From NCBI GenBank assembly GCA_902760315.1, contig CACWFV010000013.1, positions 55,172 through 119,171 on the forward strand: DNA of 64,000 nucleotides, given 5' to 3'. Source of the stretch: an uncultured Bacteroidales bacterium. GTDB lineage: Bacteria; Bacteroidota; Bacteroidia; Bacteroidales; Bacteroidaceae. The stretch's first letter is position 1, and each line of letters starts with the position of its first letter. The notes under the pieces were generated by a model, which worked only from the letters and a program-made list of their open reading frames with translations, was not told the DNA's origin and made no database searches. Shown here one piece after another: positions 45,376 through 58,305 of the stretch. The position numbers were made by a program, and so were the translations under genes.

Positions 45376-46962
45376 ATGTCAGATAAAATTAAACCAAGCG
45401 AAGTGTCCCAAGTGTTGCTTGAGCAACTGAAAGGCATCTCTGATGCGGAACAGTTCGACGAGGTAGGTACTGTACTTACCGTCAGTGACGGCGTGGCACG
45501 TATCTACGGACTCCGCAATGCCGAGGCCAACGAGTTGCTTGAGTTCGAAAATGGCACGATGGCTATTGTGATGAACCTGGAGGAAGACAATGTCGGCTGT
45601 GTGTTGCTGGGTACTACCTCAGGCATCAAAGAAGGCATGGTCGTAAAGCGTACAAAGCGCATTGCCTCTATTCGAGTCAACGACAATATGTTGGGTCGTG
45701 TTATTAATCCTTTGGGACAAGCTGTCGACGGCAAGGGCGATATCGATTTGAAGGATGCCTTTGAAATGCCGCTTGACCGTAAGGCTCCAGGTGTTATCTA
45801 CCGCCAACCTGTTAAGGAACCGTTACAGACGGGTCTGAAGGCTGTCGACTCGATGATTCCTATTGGCCGTGGCCAGCGCGAGCTCATCATTGGTGACCGC
45901 CAGACGGGTAAGACGGCCATTGCCGTTGATACCATCATCAATCAGAAGAGTTTCTATGAGGCAGGTAAGCCCGTCTACTGTATCTACGTTGCTATAGGTC
46001 AGAAGGCAAGTACGGTGGCTAACCTCGTCCAGACATTGAAGGAGCATGGCGCCATGCCGTATACCATCATTGTCGCTGCTACTGCCGCTGACCCTGCAGC
46101 CATGCAGTATTATGCCCCGTTTGCAGGAGCCGCCATTGGCGAGTACTTCCGTGACCGCGGTCTGCCCGCTCTTGTTGTCTACGACGATCTCTCAAAACAA
46201 GCTGTAGCCTATCGAGAAGTGTCGCTGATTCTGCGCCGTCCTTCCGGACGCGAGGCTTATCCTGGTGATGTTTTCTATCTGCACTCTCGTCTTTTGGAGC
46301 GTGCTGCCAAGATGAATGAACAGCAGGAGGTTGCCGAGCAGATGAACGACCTGCCTGAGTGCATGAAGGGCCATGTCAAGGGTGGTGGTTCGCTTACCGC
46401 TTTGCCTATCATTGAAACCCAGGCCGGTGACGTGTCGGCTTATATTCCCACCAATGTGATTTCTATCACCGATGGTCAGATATTCCTGGAGTCCGACCTC
46501 TTCAATCAGGGCTTCCGTCCTGCCATCAACGTCGGTATCTCCGTATCTCGTGTGGGTGGTTCAGCTCAGATCAAGTCTATGAAGAAGGTGGCCGGTACGC
46601 TCAAGATTGACCAGGCACAGTATCGAGAGTTGGAGGCCTTCTCCAAGTTCTCCAGCGATATGGATGCTGTGACAGCCATGACGTTGGACCGTGGCCGCAA
46701 GAACAACCAGCTGCTCATCCAGCCTCAGTATAGCCCCATGCCTGTCGGCGAACAAGTAGCCATCCTCTACTGCGGTGTACACGGTCTGATGCGTGAGGTG
46801 CCCATCGACAAGGTTCGTGAGTGTCAGAATCAGTTCCTTGACAAGCTTCGCTCGTCAGCTCCTGAAGTTATTGAGACGCTGGCCTCAGGCAATATTGACG
46901 ATGCCACAACCCAGAAGATTGAGGCTGTAATGTCCGAAATAGCAGGAACCTATAAAGCATGA
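45376..46962 (+). CDS. atpA: F-type ATP synthase alpha subunit
   Basis: A 528-residue non-catalytic nucleotide-binding subunit with P-loop [16 protein letters not shown] and the signature [17 protein letters not shown]. Length and motifs are normal. It lies between atpH and atpG, with 6 bp to atpG. Confidence 0.97.
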   Translation: MSDKIKPSEVSQVLLEQLKGISDAEQFDEVGTVLTVSDGVARIYGLRNAEANELLEFENGTMAIVMNLEEDNVGCVLLGTTSGIKEGMVVKRTKRIASIRVNDNMLGRVINPLGQAVDGKGDIDLKDAFEMPLDRKAPGVIYRQPVKEPLQTGLKAVDSMIPIGRGQRELIIGDRQTGKTAIAVDTIINQKSFYEAGKPVYCIYVAIGQKASTVANLVQTLKEHGAMPYTIIVAATAADPAAMQYYAPFAGAAIGEYFRDRGLPALVVYDDLSKQAVAYREVSLILRRPSGREAYPGDVFYLHSRLLERAAKMNEQQEVAEQMNDLPECMKGHVKGGGSLTALPIIETQAGDVSAYIPTNVISITDGQIFLESDLFNQGFRPAINVGISVSRVGGSAQIKSMKKVAGTLKIDQAQYRELEAFSKFSSDMDAVTAMTLDRGRKNNQLLIQPQYSPMPVGEQVAILYCGVHGLMREVPIDKVRECQNQFLDKLRSSAPEVIETLASGNIDDATTQKIEAVMSEIAGTYKA

Positions 46963-46968
46963 TAGCCT

Positions 46969-47937
46969 ATGCCGTCATTAAAAGAGATTAAGGGACGAAT
47001 TGCTTCAGTCAACTCAACGCGCAAGATTACTTCTGCCATGAAGATGGTGGCCAGTTCCAAGTTGCATCATGCTCAGGTGGCTATCCAGAATATGTTGCCC
47101 TATGAGTCCATGCTGGAGCACATCCTCAAGTCGTTCTTGGCGGCCGAGGCCGAGGCACAGACCGTATTTGACCAGGAACGTCCTGTCAAGCGTGTCGCCT
47201 TGGTGGTATTCTCCAGCAATTCGTCGCTCTGTGGAGGTTTCAATGCCAACGTCATCAAACTGATGCAGCGCACGGTTGAAGCCTATGAGCAAGAACTGGG
47301 GAAGAGGAGTGTCGAGGTTTATCCCATTGGACGTAAAGTCTACGAAAAGGCTCGTAAGTTAGGTTACGATGTCCATGGAGAGCGCAATGCCTTGATAGAC
47401 CACCCCCACGTCAATGAGTGTATTGAACTGGCTATGGAACTGGGACGCAAATTTGTTGACGGTGAAGTTGACCGTGTAGAGATTCTCTACCACCACTTCA
47501 AGTCTGCAGGTTCCCAGATACTGACCAATAAGCAGTTCTTGCCTATCGACTTGGAAGCCGAGTTGGGGCGCGACCACGAGCGCGATCTGTCCAGCACTAT
47601 TGCCACGAAGAAAGCCCAGGACTACCTGCGCAAGAATCGTCGCCAGAAGCAAGTCAAGGAGGGTGAAGTCGCTCCGCTGAACGATAACTTCATTGTTGAA
47701 CCCGACATGAATTCCGTTCTCTCGGTACTCATTCCGAAGATGGCCCACCTGATGCTTTATACGGCTTTGCTCGACAGCGTTGCTTCTGAGCATGCCGCCC
47801 GAATGGTTGCTATGCAGACGGCTACAGATAATGCTGACGAGTTGTTGCGCCAACTCAATTTGCAGTACAACAAGTCCCGCCAGCAAGCCATCACTTCAGA
47901 ACTGCTCGATATTGTCGGTGGTTCTGTCAATAACTGA
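46969..47937 (+). CDS. atpG: F-type ATP synthase gamma subunit
   Basis: A 322-residue central shaft. It has the N-terminal LKEIKGRIASVNSTRKITSAMKMVA, SSNSSLCGGFNANV, and the C-terminal helix with MQTATDNADELLRQLNLQYNKSRQQAIT and ELLDIVGG. It is about 30-35 residues longer than E. coli gamma. The extra length is mainly a basic, hydrophilic insert near residues 210-240 (KAQDYLRKNRRQKQVKEGE). It is the last gene of the operon, followed at once by a very strong terminator. Confidence 0.95.
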   Translation: MPSLKEIKGRIASVNSTRKITSAMKMVASSKLHHAQVAIQNMLPYESMLEHILKSFLAAEAEAQTVFDQERPVKRVALVVFSSNSSLCGGFNANVIKLMQRTVEAYEQELGKRSVEVYPIGRKVYEKARKLGYDVHGERNALIDHPHVNECIELAMELGRKFVDGEVDRVEILYHHFKSAGSQILTNKQFLPIDLEAELGRDHERDLSSTIATKKAQDYLRKNRRQKQVKEGEVAPLNDNFIVEPDMNSVLSVLIPKMAHLMLYTALLDSVASEHAARMVAMQTATDNADELLRQLNLQYNKSRQQAITSELLDIVGGSVNN

Positions 47938-47939
47938 TA

Positions 47940-47981
47940 AAAAAGAGATGAGAGGTCAGAGTTGACCTCTCATCTCTTTTT
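47940..47981 (+). terminator. Terminator of the atp operon
   Basis: A perfect 19-bp stem (47940-47958 with 47963-47981) with loop GAGT and T5. An imperfect copy of its right arm occurs again at 47995-48021. Confidence 0.93.
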
Positions 47982-48033
47982 ACCATGAGGTAAAGAGTTG
48001 GCTTCTCATTTCTTTTTACATAAATAAATCTAA

Positions 48034-52108
<4,075 letters not shown>

Positions 52109-52116
52109 ACTCGATG

Positions 52117-52124
52117 CAAAATTA
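52117..52124 (-). promoter_or_regulatory. -7 element (TAATTTTG) of the glycosyltransferase gene
   Basis: A minus-strand box 8 bp before the ATG at 52108, which predicts a leader of about 4 nt. Confidence 0.55.
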
Positions 52125-52163
52125 ACATTTTTATTGCTAATATCTGCCGATTTATTGAAAATA

Positions 52164-52196
52164 TTTGCCATGTTCAACAGAAAAGTTGTACCTTTG
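52164..52196 (+). promoter_or_regulatory. Promoter of the DUF4923 gene
   Basis: TTTG at 52164-52167, a 21-bp spacer, TACCTTTG at 52189-52196. Confidence 0.75.
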
Positions 52197-52221
52197 CACC
52201 GATTTAAATTCAAACGAAACA

Positions 52222-52869
52222 ATGAAAAAGAATCTTTTCAAACTGATGGCCGTCTCCGTGGCCATGATGTGCTCCGGCTCTATGAGTGCACAGAGCGACC
52301 TGGGCAATGTGTTAGGCAACGTGTTGGGTGCTGCTACGGGCAACTCCTCTTCGTCCGGTGACAATCTGATATCTTCGCTGACCAGCATTTTCTCCAGCAA
52401 CAAGCAGGCTGACAAAAACAAGATTATCGGCACCTGGGTCTATTCTGAACCCGCCATTGTGCTTAAGTCCGACAACATCCTTACCAATACCGCAGCCAAG
52501 ATAGCCTCCAACAAGATGGAGTCCAAGCTGCAGAGCTACCTCACCAAGTACGGCATCAAGCCCGGCACCTTCTCCATGACCTTCAAGGAAGACGGCACCT
52601 ACACCCGCACGCTGAATGGTAAGACCAGCAAGGGCAAGTGGCAGATCAAGGACTCCAAGCTCCTGCTCACTATAGCTGGCATCAAGACCATCTCCGTCAC
52701 AACCCAGATTGACGGCCAGGACTTGCAGTTTGTGACTGACGCCACCAAACTGCTCAATCTCTTCAAGTCTTTTGGTGCCAAGTCTACCAACAGCAGTCTG
52801 CAGACCATTACTTCACTCATGAAGAGTGTCAACGGCATGCAGGCCGGTATCACGCTTCGCAAACAGTAA
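52222..52869 (+). CDS. Secreted DUF4923-family protein
   Basis: A 215-residue protein with a signal peptide (ends CSGSMSAQ), a Gly/Ser-rich stretch (VLGAATGNSSSSGDN), and a lipocalin-like domain from about residue 70 (IIGTWVYSEPAIVLKSDN, GTYTRTLNGKTSKGKWQI). This matches the Bacteroidales DUF4923 family, whose role is unknown. The start is ATG 52222, as upstream codons from 52165 run through the promoter. It is a single-gene unit, followed by the repeat-rich region. Confidence 0.82.
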   Translation: MKKNLFKLMAVSVAMMCSGSMSAQSDLGNVLGNVLGAATGNSSSSGDNLISSLTSIFSSNKQADKNKIIGTWVYSEPAIVLKSDNILTNTAAKIASNKMESKLQSYLTKYGIKPGTFSMTFKEDGTYTRTLNGKTSKGKWQIKDSKLLLTIAGIKTISVTTQIDGQDLQFVTDATKLLNLFKSFGAKSTNSSLQTITSLMKSVNGMQAGITLRKQ

Positions 52870-52935
52870 TTGAGCGTTTTACACGTTTTTGGGGAGGATT
52901 GTTGCTGACGGCCGGTGTCGTTATATGCTGGCGCT

Positions 52936-52971
52936 GAGCTGTTACAATTCGCTGCTGAGTTGTAACAGCTC
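52936..52971. other. 12-bp perfect hairpin
   Basis: GAGCTGTTACAA (52936-52947) and its exact reverse complement (52960-52971) around a 12-nt loop. No T-run follows. It opens the repeat-rich stretch behind the DUF4923 gene. Confidence 0.7.
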
Positions 52972-52985
52972 TGCGGTAAATATGC

Positions 52986-53111
52986 CTAATACGAAACCGG
53001 CTACAGCTAATACGGAACCGGCTACAGCTGATACGAAACTGGCTACAGCTGATACGGAACCGGCTACAGCTAATACGGAACTGTATTAGGCTGATACGGC
53101 GTTGGAGTTGG
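52986..53111 (+). repeat. 21-bp tandem repeat, six units
   Basis: Unit CTAATACGGAACCGGCTACAG. Four good copies (52986, 53007, 53028, 53049) and two that decay in their 3' halves (53070, 53091). The period is a multiple of three, and one frame reads PATA(N/D)T(E/K) heptads, but no credible gene contains it. Confidence 0.85.
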
Positions 53112-53137
53112 CTGAGTTGGACTATCGCCTAGTTGCC

Positions 53138-53171
53138 GAGTGTGACACTTTTTTAAAAAAGTGTCACACTC
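53138..53171. other. 34-bp perfect palindrome
   Basis: GAGTGTGACACTTTTTT followed directly by its exact reverse complement, with no spacer. It lies between the convergent DUF4923 and cysK genes and may act as a bidirectional terminator or a protein site. TGTGACACTG recurs at 53204. Confidence 0.8.
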
Positions 53172-53259
53172 TAACTTATTGTTTTATAGTAAGATAAGAG
53201 CTTTGTGACACTGTGATGCTAAAATTCGTAAAGATTTAGTTCTTGATGTTTTAGGGGGG

Positions 53260-53301
53260 ACAAAAATATCCTGTTCCCCTCGCTGATACCAGGGGAACAG
53301 G
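53260..53301 (-). terminator. Terminator of cysK
   Basis: A perfect 11-bp stem (53270-53280 with 53291-53301). On the minus strand it is followed by ATATTTTTG. Confidence 0.82.
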
Positions 53302-53331
53302 GGCTCAGGGAGTGCTTTTTTGCAGTGTGTC

Positions 53332-54279
53332 TTACAGGGGATAGTCCTCGAAGGCGTAGAGCACGGTGGAGAGGTAGCGCTCGCCGGTGTCAGGCAGCAG
53401 GACGACAACGCGCTTGCCCTTGTTCTCTGGGCGCTTAGCCACCTGGATGGCGGCATAGAGGGCTGCGCCGGCTGAGATGCCTACCAACAGACCCTCCTGT
53501 TGGGCTATCTCGCGACCCGTGCGGATGGCATCGTCATTGTCTACGTCGAACACTTCGTCGACGTTGTTGCCATTGTAGGTCTTGGGGATGAAGCCGGCAC
53601 CTATGCCCTGAATCTTGTGCGGACCGCTCTGGCCGCCGTTCAGCACGGGGCTAGACTTGGGCTCAACGGCTACGATGTGGACGTTGGGGTTCTGCTCCTT
53701 CAAGTATTTGGCCACACCGGAAATGGTGCCGCCCGTACCCACGCCGGCTACGAAGATGTCTACCTGTCCGTCGGTGTCGCGCCAGATTTCGGGACCCGTC
53801 GTTTGGTAGTGCTTGACAGGGTTGGCCTCGTTCTCAAACTGTTGCAGGATGACCGCACCGGGAATGCTGTCGCGCAAGGCCTCGGCAGCGCGGATGGCAC
53901 CAGGCATGCCGTCCTTGCCAGACGTCAAGCGAACCTCGGCGCCATAAGCCTTGACGAGGTTTCTGCGCTCAACGCTCATGGTTTCGGGCATGGTAAGGAT
54001 AAGGTGATAGCCCTTGACGGCGCTGACCAGTGCCAGTCCTACGCCGGTGTTGCCGCTGGTGGGTTCGATGATGGTGGCGCCGGGCTTCAAGATGCCTTTC
54101 TGCTCAGCGTCCTCGATCATGGCCAGCGCAATACGGTCTTTCACGCTACCGCCGGGGTTGAAAAACTCTACTTTGGCAATGACGGGTGTCTGAAGTCCCT
54201 TTGCCGTTGAATACTTGTTGAGCTCCAAGAGTGGGGTGTTGCCGACGAGCTCGGTCAGCTGTTTTGCAATGTTACTCAT
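53332..54279 (-). CDS. cysK: Cysteine synthase A (O-acetylserine sulfhydrylase)
   Basis: A 315-residue PLP enzyme that makes cysteine from O-acetylserine and sulfide. The PLP Lys is in [14 protein letters not shown], the substrate loop is [12 protein letters not shown], and the PLP phosphate loop is [15 protein letters not shown]. The length is normal. It is alone, between its own promoter and terminator. Confidence 0.96.
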   Translation of the reverse strand: MSNIAKQLTELVGNTPLLELNKYSTAKGLQTPVIAKVEFFNPGGSVKDRIALAMIEDAEQKGILKPGATIIEPTSGNTGVGLALVSAVKGYHLILTMPETMSVERRNLVKAYGAEVRLTSGKDGMPGAIRAAEALRDSIPGAVILQQFENEANPVKHYQTTGPEIWRDTDGQVDIFVAGVGTGGTISGVAKYLKEQNPNVHIVAVEPKSSPVLNGGQSGPHKIQGIGAGFIPKTYNGNNVDEVFDVDNDDAIRTGREIAQQEGLLVGISAGAALYAAIQVAKRPENKGKRVVVLLPDTGERYLSTVLYAFEDYPL

Positions 54280-54357
54280 AACCTTATCCTTATGTTATTA
54301 ATAATGTATTCGTTCTAGTTTCTAACGCCGTGTTTGGCTGTTGTTCAACTCTGGGTG

Positions 54358-54388
54358 CAAAGTTACGGTGTTTTTTGCGACTGTGCAA
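54358..54388 (-). promoter_or_regulatory. Promoter of cysK
   Basis: On the minus strand: TTG (54388-54386), a 20-bp spacer, TAACTTTG (54365-54358). The leader is about 75 nt. Confidence 0.72.
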
Positions 54389-54409
54389 TACCCTGCGCAG
54401 GTTATTTGC

Positions 54410-54427
54410 ATACCACAAATGTGGTAT
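54410..54427. promoter_or_regulatory. Possible operator between cysK and the DMP19-family gene
   Basis: ATACCACA, AA, TGTGGTAT: a perfect 8-bp dyad with a 2-bp centre. It lies about 20 bp upstream of the cysK -33 and 32 bp upstream of the divergent -33. Confidence 0.45.
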
Positions 54428-54459
54428 TTTAGGCGTAAGCGTGTTTTTCGCTGAATTAT

Positions 54460-54491
54460 TTTGGCATTTTGCAGACTAATTTGTACCTTTG
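54460..54491 (+). promoter_or_regulatory. Promoter of the DMP19-family gene
   Basis: TTTG at 54460-54463, a 20-bp spacer, TACCTTTG at 54484-54491. The ATG at 54501 is 9 bp further on, so the leader is very short. Confidence 0.78.
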
Positions 54492-54500
54492 CCGGCAGTT

Positions 54501-55007
54501 ATGAAAGAAGTGATAGTAAACGACGAGGCGCTACGTACAGCCGCAGCAGAGGGCATGGACGCCTTTGTCGCCGTCGTCGTCGGGGCCATCAAGCAGGCCA
54601 TTGGCGGCGAACTGACGGCCGAGACGCTGCCAGAGTTGAACAGCGACCAGGTGACGCTGCTGGCCTGGGACGTGCTGCACGAGGAGGTTATGGACGGCGG
54701 TTTCGTAGAGTTGATACACAACGGCTACGGACCCTTCATCTTCAAGAATCCCTTTGCCAAGGCGCTGAAGCTGTGGGGCTTGCGCGACCTGTCGAAACTG
54801 GTGTACAACGCTCACACCCTCTACGAGCGGCACCACGCGCAGATTGAACAGGAGTGTACGGATGAGGAGTTTATGGCGCTGTTTGAGCAATTCCCGGAGT
54901 TTGACGACATGGACGACGAGTTCGTGGAGCACGAAGAGGAATGGACCGAGCTGGTGGCCCGCTACGTGGACGAACATTTGGAAAAGTTTGTGAGAGTTGA
55001 CAGTTGA
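54501..55007 (+). CDS. DMP19 (DUF4375)-family protein
   Basis: A 168-residue, strongly acidic protein. GGFVELIHNGYGPFIFKNPFAKALKLWG and the acidic tail FEQFPEFDDMDDEFVEHEEEWTELVARYVDEHL match the DMP19/DUF4375 family. The Neisseria member is a DNA mimic that blocks a repressor; whether this one is a mimic is unknown. The frame opens at a TTG (54489) in the promoter box, so ATG 54501 is the start. The stop lies in a short GTTGACA-type repeat that continues to about 55027. smpB follows after 35 bp. Confidence 0.75.
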   Translation: MKEVIVNDEALRTAAAEGMDAFVAVVVGAIKQAIGGELTAETLPELNSDQVTLLAWDVLHEEVMDGGFVELIHNGYGPFIFKNPFAKALKLWGLRDLSKLVYNAHTLYERHHAQIEQECTDEEFMALFEQFPEFDDMDDEFVEHEEEWTELVARYVDEHLEKFVRVDS

Positions 55008-55027
55008 CAGTTGAGAGTTGACAGTTA
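54992..55027 (+). repeat. Short degenerate tandem repeat (GAGTTGACAGTT type)
   Basis: AGAGTTGACAGT, TGACAGTTG, AGAGTTGACAGTT: overlapping copies of a GTTGACAGTTGA motif that span the end of the DMP19-family gene and its 3' flank. Such simple repeats are common between genes in this group. Confidence 0.6.
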
Positions 55028-55042
55028 AGAGAGAGATAGCAA

Positions 55043-55525
55043 GTGAATAAAGACGAAGAACTAATCAGGAAGAAAAGTCCTGTAAACATCAAGAACAAGA
55101 AGGCCTCGTTTGAATACTTTTTCATCGAGACCTTTACCGCTGGCATCGTGCTGACGGGCACCGAAATCAAGAGCATCCGCCTGGGCAAAGCCAGTCTGGT
55201 AGATACCTATTGCACCATACAGAATGGCGAGGTGTGGGTGAAGGGCATGAACGTGTCGCCCTACTTCTACGGGTCGTACAACAACCACGAGATGAAGCGC
55301 GACCGAAAACTGCTGCTGACCCGTCGCGAGATACAGAAGCTGGCCTCGGCCACCCGGCAGACGGGCTACACCATCGTGCCGCTGCTGGTATTCATCGACC
55401 AGAAGGGACGTGCCAAGATGGACATTGCCCTCTGCAAGGGTAAGAAGGAGTTTGACAAGCGCCAGACACTGAAGGAGAAAGAAGACCGCCGAGAAATGGA
55501 TCGTGCCATGAAGGTGTGGAAGTAA
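55043..55525 (+). CDS. smpB: SsrA-binding protein SmpB
   Basis: A 160-residue partner of tmRNA in rescue of stalled ribosomes. It shows [48 protein letters not shown] (longer than the usual NAHI), and a basic C-terminal tail ([24 protein letters not shown]). The start is GTG at 55043; no in-frame ATG fits the family start. It probably shares a transcript with metH, 56 bp downstream. Confidence 0.95.
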   Translation: MNKDEELIRKKSPVNIKNKKASFEYFFIETFTAGIVLTGTEIKSIRLGKASLVDTYCTIQNGEVWVKGMNVSPYFYGSYNNHEMKRDRKLLLTRREIQKLASATRQTGYTIVPLLVFIDQKGRAKMDIALCKGKKEFDKRQTLKEKEDRREMDRAMKVWK

Positions 55526-55581
55526 GGAGGTAAGAAATAAGAAGGAGAAAGCAAGAGCGGTAGGAACCGAAAGTATTAATA

Positions 55582-58305
55582 TTGAATATTACAACATTGA
55601 AAAAACTAAACGAGACCATAACCGAACGCGTACTGATACTGGATGGAGCCATGGGCACCATGATAGGACGCGTGCTGGGCAAGACAGGCAATTCGGACCA
55701 ACTGAATCTGACGCGCCCGGACATTATCATAGACATACACCGCAAATATCTGCAGGCGGGTGCTGACATCATCAGCACCAACACCTTCAATGCGCAGCGC
55801 ATATCGCAAGCCGACTACCACCTGGAGCAACAAGCACACCAGATGGCACTCATCGGTGCAAGGATGGCTCGCCAATGTGCCAACGAGTTTTCAACCCCCG
55901 ACAAGCCGCGCTACGTGGCCGGCAGTATGGGGCCGACGAACAAGACCTGTAGCATGTCACCCGACGTGAGCAATCCTGCTCTGCGCGAGCTGACCTACGA
56001 CACGCTTTTCAGCGCCTATCTGGAGCAGGCAGACGCCCTGCTGGAGGGTGGGGTGGACGCCCTGCTCATAGAAACCGTCTTCGACACGCTCAACGCAAAG
56101 GTGGCGCTGGACGCCTCGCTCACGGCCATGAAGCAGCACGGACGCGAGGTGCCGCTGATGGTAAGTGCCACGGTGAGCGACTTGGCCGGACGCACACTCA
56201 GCGGACAGACCCTCGACGCGCTGCTGGCCAGCCTCAGCACGTACCCTATCTTCTCGGTGGGACTGAACTGCTCCTTCGGTGGCACGCAGATGTTGCCCTT
56301 CCTGCGACAGCTGGCGCGCAAGGCGCCCTACTACGTCAGCGCATACCCCAACGCTGGACTGCCCAACGCCATGGGACTCTATGACGAGACGGCCGAGAGC
56401 ATGGCGCCCAAAATGGGGCAGATGGTGGACGAGGGACTGGTGAACATCATTGGCGGCTGCTGTGGCACGGACGACACCTTTATAGCAGCCTACGCACCGC
56501 TGGTACAGGGCAAGTCGCCACGCCAACCCGTAGCCCGCCCCACGACCATGTGGCTCAGCGGACTGGAGTTGCTAGACGTCACCCCGGAGGTGCACTTCGT
56601 CAACGTGGGCGAGCGCTGCAACGTGGCCGGCTCCAGGAAATTCCTCAGACTCATCAAGGAGAAACACTACGACGAGGCCGTCAGCATAGCCCGTAAGCAG
56701 GTGGCCGACGGCGCACTGGTCATCGACGTCAATATGGACGACGGACTGCTGGACGCCAAGGCCGAAATGGTGAACTTCCTGAACACCATTGCCGCAGAGC
56801 CCGACATAGCCTCTGTGCCGGTGATGATAGACTCTTCAGACTGGAGTGTCATCGTAGCCGGACTGAAGTGTTTGCAGGGCAAGGGCATCGTGAACAGCAT
56901 CTCGCTGAAGGAGGGCGAGGAGGTCTTCATCAGCCACGCCCGCGACATCAAACGCTACGGAGCCGCCGTGGTAGTGATGTGCTTCGATGAAGCGGGTCAG
57001 GCCACTACCTACGAGCGACGTATTGAAATAGCTGAGCGTGCATATCATATTCTGACAGAGCGGGTTGGACTGAATCCGCTGGACATTATCTTCGACCCCA
57101 ACATACTGGCCGTAGCCACCGGCATGGAAGAGCACGACGCCTACGCAGCAGACTTTATACGCGCTACCCGCTGGATTAAGCAACATCTGCCCGGTGCCCA
57201 CGTTAGTGGAGGAGTCAGTAACCTGTCGTTCTCGTTTCGCGGCAACAACTACATTCGCGAGGCCATGCACGCCGTATTCCTCTACCACGCCATACAAGCT
57301 GGCATGGACTTCGGCATTGTGAATCCGGCCACTAAGGTGCTCTACAGCGACATACCACAAGCTCAGCTGGAGGTAATAGAGGACGTCATACTCTGCCGCC
57401 GCCCCGGTGCCAGCGAACGACTCATCACGCTGGCGGCTGAGTTGGCTGCCGAGCAATCCACCACCGATCCTGCTAAACCTACAGCAAGCCGGGCGGAAGA
57501 ACGGCCGGAGTCGGTGGAGGAAAGACTGCAGCAGGCGCTCATCAAGGGCGTTGGCGACTACTTGCAGCAGGACCTGCAGGAGGCGCTACAGCAATACCCG
57601 CGTGCCGTCAGCATCATCGAGGGACCGCTGATGGCCGGCATGAACACCGTGGGTGAACTCTTCGGAGCTGGCAAGATGTTTCTGCCACAGGTGGTCAAGA
57701 CGGCTCGTACCATGAAGCAGGCGGTAGCTATTCTGCAACCCTATATCGAAGCACAGCGTGGCGACGCTAGCCAGGAAAAGGCGGGCAAGATACTGTTGGC
57801 CACGGTAAAGGGTGACGTCCACGATATCGGCAAGAACATCGTGGGGGTCATCATGACGTGCAACAACTACGACGTCATCGACATGGGGGTGATGGTGCCC
57901 GCCGAACAGATAGTACGCAAGGCCATAGAAGAGCAGGTGGACATGATAGGACTTTCGGGACTCATCACGCCCAGCCTGGAGGAAATGGTCAACGTGGCCC
58001 ACGAAATGCAGCGTGCCGGACTGAACATTCCCATCATGATAGGGGGCGCTACAACTAGCGAACTGCACGTGGCGCTGAAGATAGCCCCCGTCTACGGCGG
58101 TCCGGTGCTATGGATGAAGGACGCTTCGCAGAATGCGCTGGTGGCTGCCCAGCTGATGAATCCGGAACAGGAACAGCGTGTGGAGCAGGAACTGGAAAGC
58201 AAGTATCAACAGCTGCGCGACGACTACCAGCAACAGCAGCAGGAGCTGCTCTCGCTGGAAGAGGCACGCAAGCATAAACCCAGATACTGGAGAGAGAATT
58301 TATGA
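55582..58305 (+). CDS. metH: Cobalamin-dependent methionine synthase, without reactivation domain
   Basis: A 907-residue enzyme. The homocysteine domain has LDGAMGTMIGR and the zinc cysteines in GLNCSFGG and GGCCGT. The pterin-binding domain has VNVGERCNVAGSRKF. The cobalamin cap and domain carry GDVHDIGKNIVGVIM with the Co-binding His. The C-terminal AdoMet reactivation domain of the roughly 1230-residue E. coli enzyme is absent; it is probably a separate protein elsewhere. The frame starts with TTG (55582, or 55597); no ATG fits. No cobalamin riboswitch was seen upstream. Confidence 0.94.
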   Translation: MNITTLKKLNETITERVLILDGAMGTMIGRVLGKTGNSDQLNLTRPDIIIDIHRKYLQAGADIISTNTFNAQRISQADYHLEQQAHQMALIGARMARQCANEFSTPDKPRYVAGSMGPTNKTCSMSPDVSNPALRELTYDTLFSAYLEQADALLEGGVDALLIETVFDTLNAKVALDASLTAMKQHGREVPLMVSATVSDLAGRTLSGQTLDALLASLSTYPIFSVGLNCSFGGTQMLPFLRQLARKAPYYVSAYPNAGLPNAMGLYDETAESMAPKMGQMVDEGLVNIIGGCCGTDDTFIAAYAPLVQGKSPRQPVARPTTMWLSGLELLDVTPEVHFVNVGERCNVAGSRKFLRLIKEKHYDEAVSIARKQVADGALVIDVNMDDGLLDAKAEMVNFLNTIAAEPDIASVPVMIDSSDWSVIVAGLKCLQGKGIVNSISLKEGEEVFISHARDIKRYGAAVVVMCFDEAGQATTYERRIEIAERAYHILTERVGLNPLDIIFDPNILAVATGMEEHDAYAADFIRATRWIKQHLPGAHVSGGVSNLSFSFRGNNYIREAMHAVFLYHAIQAGMDFGIVNPATKVLYSDIPQAQLEVIEDVILCRRPGASERLITLAAELAAEQSTTDPAKPTASRAEERPESVEERLQQALIKGVGDYLQQDLQEALQQYPRAVSIIEGPLMAGMNTVGELFGAGKMFLPQVVKTARTMKQAVAILQPYIEAQRGDASQEKAGKILLATVKGDVHDIGKNIVGVIMTCNNYDVIDMGVMVPAEQIVRKAIEEQVDMIGLSGLITPSLEEMVNVAHEMQRAGLNIPIMIGGATTSELHVALKIAPVYGGPVLWMKDASQNALVAAQLMNPEQEQRVEQELESKYQQLRDDYQQQQQELLSLEEARKHKPRYWRENL

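Noticed and set aside
52889-53089. 66-codon plus-strand open frame reading PATA(N/D)TE repeats
   Set aside because: It starts at TTG without a promoter box, has no signal or family, and runs through a hairpin. The periodicity is explained by the 21-bp DNA repeat.
55526-55581. Cobalamin riboswitch before metH
   Set aside because: The gap to smpB is only 56 bp and shows no B12-box-like sequence.
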